Positions 42,301-54,600 of a stretch of 64,000 bases of DNA are shown in pieces. How positions within the stretch are numbered: the first letter of the stretch is position 1; every line of letters begins with the position of its first letter. Position numbers and translations under genes: made by a program. The stretch spans positions 24,862,001 to 24,926,000 of the forward strand of contig NC_135240.1 in assembly GCF_947623445.1 (NCBI RefSeq), given 5' to 3'. Below the pieces are notes generated by a model. It had not been told where the DNA came from, searched no databases, and worked only from the letters and a program-made list of their open reading frames with translations. The DNA is from Clavelina lepadiformis (lineage: Eukaryota; Chordata; Ascidiacea; Aplousobranchia; Clavelinidae).

Positions 42301-43852
42301 TACCTGTAAGAAAAATTTGGAGATCTCTGGCGTTGTCACAAGCATTGCATGAATATACCAGTGGTGTAAAATTTAGCGTATATGCTTGTAAATTATTTCA
42401 ATGCGGTTTGTTATTTCGCAAGCTTTTGTGCATTAACTGTTTAGAAGATTTTTTCTTAGTTCCGCTATTTGGCTCAGAGCAAAAAGGTAAAAAATGGGTA
42501 AAAAGTACAAAACATTGGAATTATTTATTTTGCAATAATTTTTTTAAAATGCTCCAAAATACAGGCTTTTTATAAACGATTTTTACACATAAACTACAGG
42601 ACATGATGAAATCCTACATAACTTTTGCAGTTCTTTACACCTATGTTTTCAGTAAAATCTGTCATGAAATCAATATTATTAGTATACCATAACTTAAATC
42701 ATTTTATAGCGTAATTAGCACATATACACCAAACTTCTGTCCTTATAAGCAGCACTAAATATTATGATTTATCAGGAAGCAGTGACACTAACCCTCATTT
42801 CATCTCGCAAGGCCATACACCTGGCTTTCATACGTGGAATGGTAGAACCCACTGTGGGTGAATCTGTATTAGGAGATACATTCTCACAACATTTGATTAT
42901 TGCAGTGGTGGGCAAACTGCGGCTCGCCGGCATGTTTTTTGTGGCTCTTCTAGTCGAATCATAAAATTCCTAAAAAATTGTAAAGGCTACCAAGAGTACC
43001 GTTTATGAATGTTTCTCTCTTTTTCTTTTCTTTATTTAGGCCAGCATTGATCACAAGATGTTGATTATCCACAATTTAATGATATTTTTAGATTGAGGAA
43101 TGCAGATATGGAACAATTAAACGACATAAAGTATTTATGACATCATAAGTTCTTATGACTCGGCTCATCAGTAAAAATTTAACAACCAAAGCGGCCCTCG
43201 GGTTCAAAAAGGTTGCCCACCCCTGGATTATTGTGTTAAAGTAGGCATAGGCAGACAGTAATAGACAAACGTAAGCTGCCCTTAATATGTATAACCTGCA
43301 GGAATTAGACCAAAAAATAAACAAAGCAACAGGAATTTTGGCATGACAGTGTGCACTGAAGCCTCATTTCTTTATTCATTTAATGTAATTGTGTTTAAGC
43401 AATAAATTTTGTCTTGTTTGTAACATAACATTATTGTTTTCAAACGCTTTTAATTGAAGTTTTTCTTGACTTGCTTTAAAAGTATGTAGGCTACATGTAA
43501 GTTTAAAATGTTGCGTAAAAACTCTCATTGACTTTGACTGGTATGCTATTGGTTAATTTCAGTGTGCAAAAGTTTAAAAGACCCCAATTTTTAACGTACA
43601 AAACTTTATTTCTTCTCATTCAACTGACTATAAATACTTAAGTTATATTATAGGTCAAACCAGATGGGTAAACACTGGAAAACATTACTTCTGGTAGCAT
43701 AGACCTAGGCTTATATCAGAATATAACCTCTGAATTATAATATCTAATTAATATCCATCTGAATTTACGACTAGGCCTACATAAACAAAAAACTTACCAA
43801 GTTTTCTACAGATGCTTTCGGAGCAGTGCTGGCCAAGATCTGGAAACTCCAT
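39366..43852 (-). CDS. ZFAND2B: AN1-type zinc finger protein ZFAND2 (AIRAP/AIRAPL), 8 exons, 269 aa
   Basis: Proteasome- and p97-associated ubiquitin-binding protein, stress- or ER-linked in animals. Exons 43798-43852, 42058-42100, 41574-41757, 40420-40580, 40203-40325, 39794-39845, 39615-39676, 39366-39495; phases agree and give 270 codons (human ZFAND2B 257 aa). The N-terminus MEFPDLGQHCSESICRKLDF matches the family start. The first AN1 finger (about residues 10-57) has the C-x2-C and HHC ligands. Then comes the conserved VPVCPLCGQPVPVPRGE and GEHIDRDC linker, and a second AN1 finger (about 95-138; CSECRLNFCLRHRHPQDHGC). Two ubiquitin-interacting-like motifs follow: SEDEALARALQMSQEE (about 207) and EKDLALARQLQEEEEE (about 231). 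The C-terminus is CKLS, a CaaX-like box comparable to CSLC of human ZFAND2B, so membrane anchoring by prenylation is plausible. This favours the ZFAND2B (AIRAPL) type over ZFAND2A. Confidence 0.94.
40726..40922. mobile_element. hAT-type miniature element in ZFAND2 intron 3
   Basis: Left terminus CAGCATTTCTCAATCAAA; right terminus reverse-complemented CAGTATTTCTCCAACAGT. Flanking octamers ctttaggg (40718-40725) and ttttaagg (40923-40930) match at six of eight positions. The 197-bp element has no coding capacity and a fourth type of terminus. Confidence 0.6.
42903..43225. mobile_element. hAT-type miniature element with perfect 8-bp target duplication
   Basis: Left terminus CAGTGGTGGGCAAACTGCGG; right terminus reverse-complemented CAGGGGTGGGCAACCTTTTT. 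The flanks are the perfect octamer GATTATTG at 42895-42902 and 43226-43233. Length is 323 bp in ZFAND2 intron 1. The perfect duplication suggests it is the youngest hAT-type insertion in the window. Its left end resembles the element at 3889. Confidence 0.88.
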
Positions 43853-45683
43853 TATGATCGAATCGAACTATACTAAAGACTGCAAGAAGGAAAATATTCG
43901 AGAGAAACAGGTATACTCGGTACACTATAACTAGCAAAGCCTACAAAAAGTGCAGTTACCAAACCTTCAGATAGTAAAACTAAGAAAAATGTTAATAGAA
44001 TGGTAACTTTTAACAAAAAATGGCCAAATTTAAACCTGTGCTTAAACTATCTTACGTAAGGTCGTAAGAACTACGCTGACAGGTATTCTCAATTTCTCAA
44101 ACAAATGTTTTACCATGTAACAAAGGGGTATTCTTATTGCGGAGGGGGATATTTAAATGACGTAAGAAAGTTCGCGAAAAGTGCTGAGTCAATCATATGA
44201 TAATAAAAATTGCTTACGCATTATGGGTACTACTTAGTGCCCACTAGCGGTTTAATAATTACAACTACATCATGGTCACTTTCAGTCTTTTGCCTATTCC
44301 GAAAGCAACCTAATCTAAACTACTGCTTTACGCCTATTTCGAAAGCAACCTAATCTAAGCTACTGCTTTATGCAAATCACTAAATAAAGGCAACACTCAG
44401 TTCTTCCTTAAAATAAACCAGAATAATCAAACGACCACACAATAAGTGTATTCGAAGCAGTGACAATATCAATAACATGCAAATTTGCAACACTTAAAAT
44501 TTCTTTAAGAAATACAAACTTAAAATCAATTGCACAAGAGTTTCGAATGTGCAACAGAAAAATAACTGATTGTACGGCGGAATGGGGAGAAACTACTGAG
44601 TGATTAATTGTGGTGTACACAGTGTGATTTTCAACTAGACAGAATTGGATTTCCTAAATCTTTAGCTATTGACATGCACGGTTTTTGACATATTATGCGC
44701 TGAACGTTTGAAATTAGTTTAAGTTAATAAATGCATATATTATATGTCGGATATTAAAAGATAACACAAAAAAGCATAAAAAAATTAAAATAAATAAAAA
44801 CTGCCAGGCAAAATGTACACATACAGTTATCATCAAACGTTAAATAGTTTCAAATACAATCGACGACAAATGCATTGTAAAAGTAAAATCTACCTAGCAG
44901 TTTGTTGTGTGTTATTTAGATTCAAAGTCTACTGAACTGTTATTGTTAAGTTACAGGCTGCTAAAATCGGGTTAGTTTCGTCTTAGATAGGCAAATACTG
45001 TAGGTTGGAAAGTGCGTTTTTGACAACAGGAAACAACGACATTCATAACCACCTTGAAGAACTTGGAGAGCGAAAAACGAAGTCAAACAACAAGAAACAC
45101 TTAAAACGACCCGTTCGCCAAGTAGCGTGGTACATAGAATGAACTCTTAAACTGGAACTAATAAGAACAGCAACAAAATTTATATTTACAGTAAATATTC
45201 GACGATAGATAGAAATACGACTAAGATAAAGCTCATGCAATGTAAGAAAATCCTCAATTTTACGCGATCCTTATACTTAAAACAACGGTAAAGTAACGAC
45301 AGTGTATGGTGTTACTTAAATTAAATGAACTTTCTTTTTTGGGCAAAATTTTTGATCGAATTTACCTTCAGATAGTTTTTCTACTGCATAAATAAGTTTG
45401 TATCGATACAAAGAATCTGTAAGTTATCACATGCATGTAGCATTGTAGCTACTGAAAAGCGGGGACCACGGTTTTGTGCTGACAGAATGCAGCTCGGTGA
45501 CATAAGCTTATAAAAGACATTTAGTTTTGCCATAGAAAATCAAAGTCTACGCATGAAAAACACCAGGCCTGGCTAACCGCTACTAGACCGAACTTTTTGT
45601 GAAATCGTCGAATAAAAATACACCACGAGTTGTAAACTCCACAAAACAACTTAAGCAGATTGAACGTCCATAATCTTTTTTGC
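43853..45683. other. spacer: ZFAND2 promoter side and JIP3 3' side
   Basis: Contains the ZFAND2 5' region and the JIP3 3' untranslated region. Besides the 40-bp tandem duplication at 44291 no structured element or gene is seen. Confidence 0.5.
44291..44370. repeat. 40-bp tandem duplication
   Basis: Two head-to-tail 40-bp units, 44291-44330 and 44331-44370, share the core gaaagcaacctaatctaa and differ at only a few positions. They lie about 440 bp upstream of the ZFAND2 start codon. Confidence 0.85.
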
Positions 45684-48600
45684 TTAGGAATGTGTGAGTT
45701 GCCATATAATGATGTGACTGTTCTGAAGAGCGCTCTGTAGCCTCTGACTATGGACAGAATGCTTTTCCTCTGGCGAAATTGCACCAAGATCACCCTTCCT
45801 AAAGTCAACGTAACCCTCGCCACCGCTTATAACTAGAACCCCGTCGTTATTGAGAGCAGGCTGCTGTTTTGGCGGGGAAAGATTTGTCGTATTTCCGGAA
45901 GATGACGTAGTTACACAACCTGAAATATTTGGAAATTTATGTGACAGCCAGCAAGATGGTTTAATTAGTTACAATAAAAATTAATGTGCGTACAAATGTT
46001 TCAAGTACATTCCTGTACAGATAACCAATGAGAAACCCGACATTACGAGAAAAGAAAGAAATGCAATCACAAGAGCAGAAGGAAGCTTTAAAAATGACTA
46101 GAATTTAGCTGCCTACACCAAACTGGTATCACTAACAGGATAAACCCACTGGTGGTAAATTTTACAAGAAACCCCAAAACAAAATACACAAAAACATGTA
46201 GCGATTTCAAACCTGGAATTGCAACAAAGAATTTCACCGCATCCCGATAACCATGGAAGCTGAGTTGCGCGTTGGCCATGGAACAATAGGGAATGAAAGT
46301 CCCAGGGGTTACTTTTTCGGTAACAGGGTCGCTGTAAACCCGAATGACCTCACCAGATTGATTACGTGGTGATGACGACAGTATTGGACTCGATGTACTT
46401 GTTTTTGCGCCTGAAATGACATGAGGTGATAAAGTAAAAGACCAAAAATAACATTATTTGTCACCTTTTGGAGTTTGACATCGGATAAACTTGACCGGTG
46501 TGAATAGCTAAGAAATAATTTCCTCAGAACTATGCTTTCTGCTGTACAGTAGTTACCTCAGTTGTTATTTGCGCTACTTCCACTTTCACAAATTGCAATA
46601 ATATTTTAACTTTTAGGGAATTACTGATGAAAGATTGCAAAAATTTAAAACAATATTTTTGCTAAAATCTGTTTTTAATGCAAACTTCCTGACCTTTTCC
46701 CTTTAAAAACTTGAGCCTGAGTAACCTGCCCGCTTTCTTGTTCATTTTTGTGGTTCTTTTACGGGGAGATACCTCCCTAACTTTATAAAGATCTCTTCTG
46801 CAAACACACTGATCCGCAACAACAGTCCCGGAATCTCCTCCGTCAACTGGCACCAATATCTTGCTGCATACGAGGCATCTCATTCTTGCCACGCCACATT
46901 GTGCAATCGTGTCCTGGTACTTAATACACGAGTGTCGTCTTTCTAACGTCGTTGTTTTTGCTCGACCTGATCAGAAACGCAACTTTCTACCTGATTTTAC
47001 TGATTTTTACTTTGCTGAGCCGCTACATAAAGTCAAGCTGATGACGTAGCTATGTAAACAGTGTATAAACAATTGCTCAATTTTGGTTTCAATCTTAATG
47101 CAAGGGTTGTATGCCTATTACATTGCACATGCAGTATCATTTGAACATATGAAATGTGCTCTTAAGTGCGATATCACCTTCTGAGAGCGGAACAGACATG
47201 ACAACTCCATTTCCTGTCCCAATCCACAGTCTATAGTTTGAAATCATCAGCGAAGTTATTCTGAGAAAACATCAAATACTAAATTCTTAACTTTTCATTA
47301 CCAGCAAGCCTTAGTAAAAACAATATAAAATAATTTCAATAAATTAAAATCAATGACAAATTAAAATAAATAGTTGAATGAATAATTTTTCAAGCCAACC
47401 AACACACCTGACAAAGGAGAAGCCAAGTTTGCCAGATCCCAGAACTTTGCTCACGTAAGGTTCGACATCGACATCTTGCAAATGTTGTAAGGTCCGGGCG
47501 TGGTAAAGTCGAACGGTGGAGTCAAGGCGTATAGAGACCCACACCCCGTCTCCAGCCCACGCGAGCTGCCGAACTTGAGATTCTCTGCGTGGGTGCGCGT
47601 CGAATGATTTCTGAAAACAAACCGCTAGTTTTTAACTTGACTTTAGGCTTACTTGGCGTTTACTTTAAGGACGTTCACAATGCATGCAAGTTCCAGCCAC
47701 TCACATTTAACCTTTTAGCTGCAGTAAAAGGTGCAAATTAATAGTCGTTAACCAATCCTATACTCACAAAGATTCTTATAGACTGTGGTTCCACGATATG
47801 GATTTTGTTCCGATAAGCGCACCACACGTGATTGTAAACCACCGACATGCATCTTATTGAATGGTGGGGTCGGCCGAGGTCAAGCAAGTGGTAATTGGAA
47901 AGATTCCAGACTCCGTCTAACGACATAAGATCGAGCAACAATTCGTTTCTCTCATATACTTGCTAGTTATGAGATGTTCTACGCAAAATAGGGTTCAGGG
48001 ACGTTGAAGGTACCTGTGTTTCGACGAAATATTGCCACGGTACCATCAGCAAGAGCGGCAAGGGTACGTCCCTTCAAGTGGACTATGGCCAAAACGGAGT
48101 CCTTTAGTCGAATCTGGTGCAGGCATTTCTTCCAATTGCTAATTGCAGAATGGACATACACACTGCAAAATATAAAAAATATGCTCAAAATGTTTGTTAT
48201 TTACCAATAGATCGTCATCACATTAACGATATCGCTAGTCACACGGATAACACGATACAGTACATGAAAACATGACAATAGGAGTCAACGCGCAACATAA
48301 AATGTAACATAGCAAGCGATAAACGAATTGGACGTACTATCCGCTTTGAGCTCCTAACCACATGGTCGGTTGTAGACTGGCAAGTCGTGTGGCATCAAGT
48401 GGGCAGTCAACTTTGCTGTCACCAGATGCTAGGTCTGCTGTCATTTGATCAGGCGTTATAACTGGAGACTGAACTTTTTCCACTTTTCCAATCTATGGGA
48501 AGAAATAGTCTCAAGTGTAAATGGTACAAGATGAGTGATAATTTTCTCCAGCAAAGGGAAAATTCAAATATGAATATCGCTAACTTTCAACGACGAATAT

Positions 48601-51600
48601 GGCAGCCACAAACAAAACAAATTGCAGAACAAGAAAGTGATTTTCCTTTAAATGTATTATATTATGCCATGCATAGATGATGCTATGACGAGATGCGAAT
48701 AGATGAGAAGCTGACCTCCGGATCATCAGATGAACCATCAACCACGTTGGTTGACGAGGTTGGATGAATGCTGTTTGGGTCGGTGAATACATGTTCAGTC
48801 ACTGAAGAATCAAGTTAAAACGATAACAGAGAAATCTCACATAAATTGTACAGGGTGACAACCGACAACAATTTAAAAAAAAAGGGTAAGGTACAGTCGA
48901 AAAAGGCAACTTGTGGTAATCAAAACGTGAAAGTACTTACCACCACGTTTATTTGATTTAGCTGTAGAAGTTAAAACCGTTTCTTCAGTTGCTTCAGTGG
49001 CCAGCTCCTGATTACATGACGTGGTTAGGTTGGCTGAAGACGGACCAGCAGTGAAACCTGTTGTGCCGGCTGCAAAAGACGGAAAAAGCTCAAAATATTG
49101 GATAAAATAGACGAATAAACTGATGCTAAACTGAAAATTGAAACACACTGACTTTAATGAAATTTCTAACAATGCAGCTGTAAGAAATGTGACTGAATAC
49201 CTTTGGAAGTGAGGTCACTGTCTTCTGCTCTGATGTAGTCGTCTTTTGAAGCTCCTTATAACATCCAACATCACTTTTTTATTAGTTAAGAATAGTATTT
49301 TCTCAGTAATATTAAATTGAAATACATTGATGGTTACCAATGCTAATAATAAAAAGAGTTAATTTTACCTGGTACACTTGTAATGCAAAGAATATGAGTG
49401 TCGTAGACTCCGACAGAAAATTTATCTATGCATCGATTGGGCTCAGAGGCATCAACTATGGTCACCATGCTGCCTTTGCTCGTAGTGCCACTTTTAGAAT
49501 CGCCAGATATGAGCCACACATATGAACTTAACATGTTGTGCTTCGAGTCCGTTTTAAAGTATTGTTTTTGTGTCTCGATTTCCTGAAGCGAAGATTTATT
49601 GTTAGCCATATACAAACTTAAGCCAATCAGCATTAAAGTCAGATCAATTCTTTAGCATCTCAATTTTAGTGCGTCACCGCTTGCTTAATTACAAGTAAGC
49701 CACTTTGCACCTCATCCAATTTTTCCAAGCTGCCAGGTGATTTTCTGTTGCTATCTTCATTGTTTTCGATGTTTTCTGAATTGTCATAAAACACACTCCC
49801 TGTTCCTACCACGGCTCCACCGTCTTTTGTCCGTCCATCGGATATATTCACGGCAGTTGCACACCATAACTATGAATGGTACAAGCATTGGAATTAGTAT
49901 TCATTTAAGTACCACTGTATGGTATGTACTGTTAAGTATTTCACACAGTCAACGTAAACATGCTGTAACTAAAAGTAACTCACTTTCATATTATTGTCGT
50001 TATCCAGCATGGGGGCACAATAAACTGGTACAGGAACAGTCCTTGAACCCTCTTTCGGTGAAGCTGGGCTGTTTGGTAAACTCCATCCACATGCCTGTGT
50101 GGTAAAAGATGTTAAAATCCTAGACGTAATCGGACAAACTTACCAAAACATGAAAATATTTAATTGTTTATGAAACCTTACAAACACGGCTTAAAGAGTC
50201 CGACATGAAAATTTCAACCAAAAAGTGTAAACAACAAACCTGAAGTCTGCTGTTGTCATTTATCTTTGACTGAACTTCTCGTCGCGTTCCATCACGTTTC
50301 GACGGGGAGCTACATACAAGAAATGTACTATAAGGAAGGTTTGACAAATAAAATTTGTAAGCAAAAGAACCAGCAATGCTCTACTTTATTCATTACTGTA
50401 ATTTTTGAAACAAATGTAAACATAATAACATTATATCATTACATCATAATTAACATTAATCGACAAAAGATAAGAGAACAAAATTGTGCAAATTTTGTTT
50501 AACTCATAAAAATGACAAGTCCACATTGAATCAAAGTCACAATTACAATATTTATCAACAATAATTCTCATTTAAATCAACAATAATTGTCATTTAAATC
50601 AACAATAGTTGTCATTTAAATCAACAATAATTGTCTTGTATTATCAACTTATTCCTCGACGTTGATTCAGTTAATGAATGCTACATAAAAATATTTGATC
50701 ACACACTGATACCAGTGTTATTAAATGAGTGAATTTTAACAAACTGATGCGCTGTTACTAATCAAATGATTAATTATCAACGACCATATCTTAAAACCTT
50801 CAAAAATAATTAATTTGAGATAGTTGTTTTTCAAAATACTTGTGACACGTAGTACAATTACAATGTTTAACCAATAAAAGGACATTATGAATAAATTGCA
50901 ATTTCAGTCTGGCAATGAAAGAAAAATCAGCGTTTCAGCAATTGATCAACAGATTATTGTAATTGTGTGATCATTTTCATGGTTCTCAACTATATCATAC
51001 TCTCAACTATATATATCATCAGATATAGTAGACTGTTACTTCAAAAAAAATATTGAACCAACTGATATGAGAACAATTTTAAACAACAAATTACTTGAAG
51101 TACCTATTTTGTTCGAAGTAGGTCACACATAACACTACCAAAGATAGGCAGAAGTGCAAACTCATTTAGTAAATAAATGTAGACAAGCTCAGGGTCGTTA
51201 CATGATTAAAAGATAGACAATGAGTACGATTACATTTACCCTACATTTTAGGTTAAGTTAGGTCTATCTAGCAAGAAAATTGCTAAAAATAAGAATTATG
51301 CCCAACAAATTATGCATTCTTTTTTTAAGTGAAAATGCCCAAATCAGAAACAAACCAAATTGTTATTATCGCGATAATTGTAAACAGTATATAACTATGA
51401 AAAAATATCTCATGCCGCAACCTGCTTAATATAACTGGAACGCCAGCATCACATTCTGAGATAGCTCTTCTGCGTTTAATTCTGTAACAATCTCATCGTG
51501 TTAATGAGCTCACAAAAGGGAACAATAGCACGCCAAAAAATGAAAACACAGTAAGATTTTGGCATAATATATTTCAAATACAGTGGCACCTTGGTTGACA

Positions 51601-54600
51601 AATGATAATAACACCACCACACTTATGTAAATGCTTTTCTTTCATTGATGCATTAAAGTTCAAAGATGTCAATTTAAAAAATAGTTAAAATGGTGTCTTT
51701 AAATGTCGCTAGCATCAGGGGTAGTTTGCTGAAATGGAAATTCAGCTAATCTTGAGAATAGATAATAGAATATGCTGTTAAGTTGGTCAGCCTAACACTA
51801 GACCTTATCCTGGAAATAAGAATGCTCAGCAATGGGACCAGATTTTGTTGGTCCCAAGGTTGATTATGTTAGCAAGATTCCACTGTATAGCAAAAGTGTT
51901 GAACTCTGAGGCCATAACAATGAAGGCTCTCGCAAATTTCACAGATTTCATGCTTTAGAAAATATTTACGGTACAAAGTTTCATAAGAAACTTACATATT
52001 TAGCAAAGTTTAAAGCAAATATTCTGCTCAGATGTATCAGCCAGCTTAATTAACGGCCAAGCTCGTCTGATTTTCTTACCCTCGTTACATGGCATACAGA
52101 AAGATCTTAACAATGGAAATACTGTATTGAAAACGCTGAAGAATTAAAAACAGCTACCCCTTCCAACTAAGCTAGCCAATTACAAATACACATATTGATT
52201 TCTAAATGGCAGATGGCGCTACACCAGTATGCGTGTATAACACTGATGCCAAGCATTTCATGCAGCAAAGACAGCTACGCTGTGGGGACACAAAAATTTA
52301 CACTTCATTTGAGTGCTGATAAAGACAGTGCATTATCTAAGGGTTTAATTAAAATTACTAGCAATGCTGAATAAAGAAGGAACTAAGTTCTATTAACAAT
52401 GCTGAAATATTGTTATACAGCTTTTGACATGTTAATGTTGTAAACATTGGTGAATTTGCGAGCGAGCTTAATTGGAATATCCGCATAAAATTAAAGGTCT
52501 CATCAGCATGTAGTATGACCATTTATACGATTAAGTCAATCTATATATTGATCTAAAGGAGTTATTATGGTATATAACACTATTGTGACGATACTTAATT
52601 CTATTACTGTATACTGCTGGACACAACATGTTGACATTAGACACCACTGAATTGTATGCATGTCCAATACCGACCAAATTCACTAGAATGAGGCACAGAA
52701 ATGCAGTAAACTGTTTGAATTTATGGTAAAAGTGCAATGTAATGGTCACAAAATAACTGTTGCCATTTAGGCCAGTGCAATATGAGCAGGAAATTGTTAC
52801 ACCATGCAAGTTGTCCAATAAGCCTAACAAAATGCTTCCGATAATAATCGACGGGCTTTGTAGCATCTGCAGAGACAATATTTTTAATATTACGCCAATT
52901 ATTAGTGAAGCTTCAATAACAAAGCGAATTTGATGAAACCCGTCAAGAATTAGGGTTTAAAATTGCGCGCTTTGCTGAACAAATCACTCACCCTAAACCG
53001 CGGTGAATGTTCAGTTGCTTGCTGGGCTTGATAAATACTAATCTACGGGTAAGTCTGTCCGATAGTAGGGGATATTACCAATAATCACGAAGACTTAATC
53101 TGCAAGATATACTAAACAAACCAACACTACAGACTTGTGAACTACTTACATGCATCTAGGTTACAGCGAGGGACAGTGAAATTGTTAATAGGATAACAAT
53201 TAATAGTGTTGTTAACTAACTACACTACTGTTAAGCGAATAACTAAGTAATTAACACTTACTCTTCTCTCAAGGCATCAATGGTAGGTGAACGCCCGTAC
53301 ATTGAAATGGTTGAACTATGTGACCTTGGAATGACCTTTGAACTCGGGGCATTGTAAGCCATGCTTATCGACATATCGGAGCCCATCGAACGCCGCATGT
53401 TCCGACCTTGCATCTCTGACGTTTGGGATGACGATTCATTGTTATTTCCAGACGTGAAAAGACGACTGAAACTGCAGACAATTGTGAGTAAGTCATAACC
53501 GCAGCAATAGTATTACTTGAATGTATGTGAGTAGACTATTGGCATTTTCAGGAGAAATTGAATGTCTGTTGGTGCTTTACACAAATATCTTGGCTATAAT
53601 ATTGCTGCAGAATAATGGTATTCATCTGAATGCATAAACTAAACAATTTTAACAATCATAAACAATGAATTCAAATAAACATGTTGCTTAAGTAGCGCAC
53701 AAACAGGAAATGCCGACAAACGCAATTAAGAACTCACAAATGGAATATTGTTGATTTATTTTTGTTTTTATTTTGATTAACGTCTGGATGATTTCGCGAT
53801 GCTCGGAGGGTTTCAGTCCACCGAACAGCTTCCTGCAACTCCATGAGTCTTTCCTTGTATTGGTTTCGTTCCATCAGAACTCGAGCCATTTCCACCCTCG
53901 TGAAGCGCTTTCTTTGTGACAATGGCAAAACATCCTAAGAGCATAACACGAACGTTAAAAGTCATTCGAAGTAAAGTGTTATTATTGTTGGATATACTTT
54001 GGGAATGACATAGTTACTCACTTATTAAGATTAATAAATTTAAAAAAAATTATAAATGGATTCTTGTAAACTCTATTGTGATTCTGCACATAGTTGCTGG
54101 ATTATTACAAAGACAATTATGTAATAAATTGATCCACAATCACAGCAAATAAAAATATACACAGCAAATGAACCATGAACACAAACCTCTTCTTCAATTT
54201 GTTTTGAAGTTGTATTTGTGGTGGCTCCAATTGCAGTCTTTTTCAAGTCATGTTGTAATTTACTTAATTGTGACTCCAGTTCCTTCACTTTCTCGGTCAG
54301 ATTGGTTTTAGCATTCTCTGAACATTTCAATTCTTCCCTGTATGCACAGCACAAGAAGATATACTCATAAAGTCTTAACACATAGAGTCTTTGTTTGGCT
54401 TTTCGGCGTATGCAGGACTGTGATATGTGAAATGTATATTGGCATTTTGAAATTGCAAGTTGATATTTTATAACAAATGAGAGCTGAATAAAAACCTGAG
54501 CAAAGTATGCTGCGTCGAAAGTTGGTCTACTTGCTGTATGAGGTCGTCTTTGACAACGTTCAGTGCATTCTTCGTGGCAAGAAGTTTGGTGTTTTCAAGG

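Larger units (their letters stand above)
50310..53261 (-). other. JIP3 intron 14 (2.95 kb)
   Basis: The largest JIP3 intron. It holds a 22-bp minisatellite and a pogo/Tigger-like miniature element, both listed separately. No coding sequence is recognised. Confidence 0.6.

Noticed and set aside
46662..46892. Separate minus-strand gene for a small Cys-motif protein
   Set aside because: It has no proper start codon of its own, and its frame and phases fit exactly as exon 27 of the JIP3 gene, so it was merged there.
50556..50637. Regularly spaced repeat resembling a CRISPR array
   Set aside because: It is a 22-bp head-to-tail minisatellite with no unique spacers, in an intron of an animal gene.
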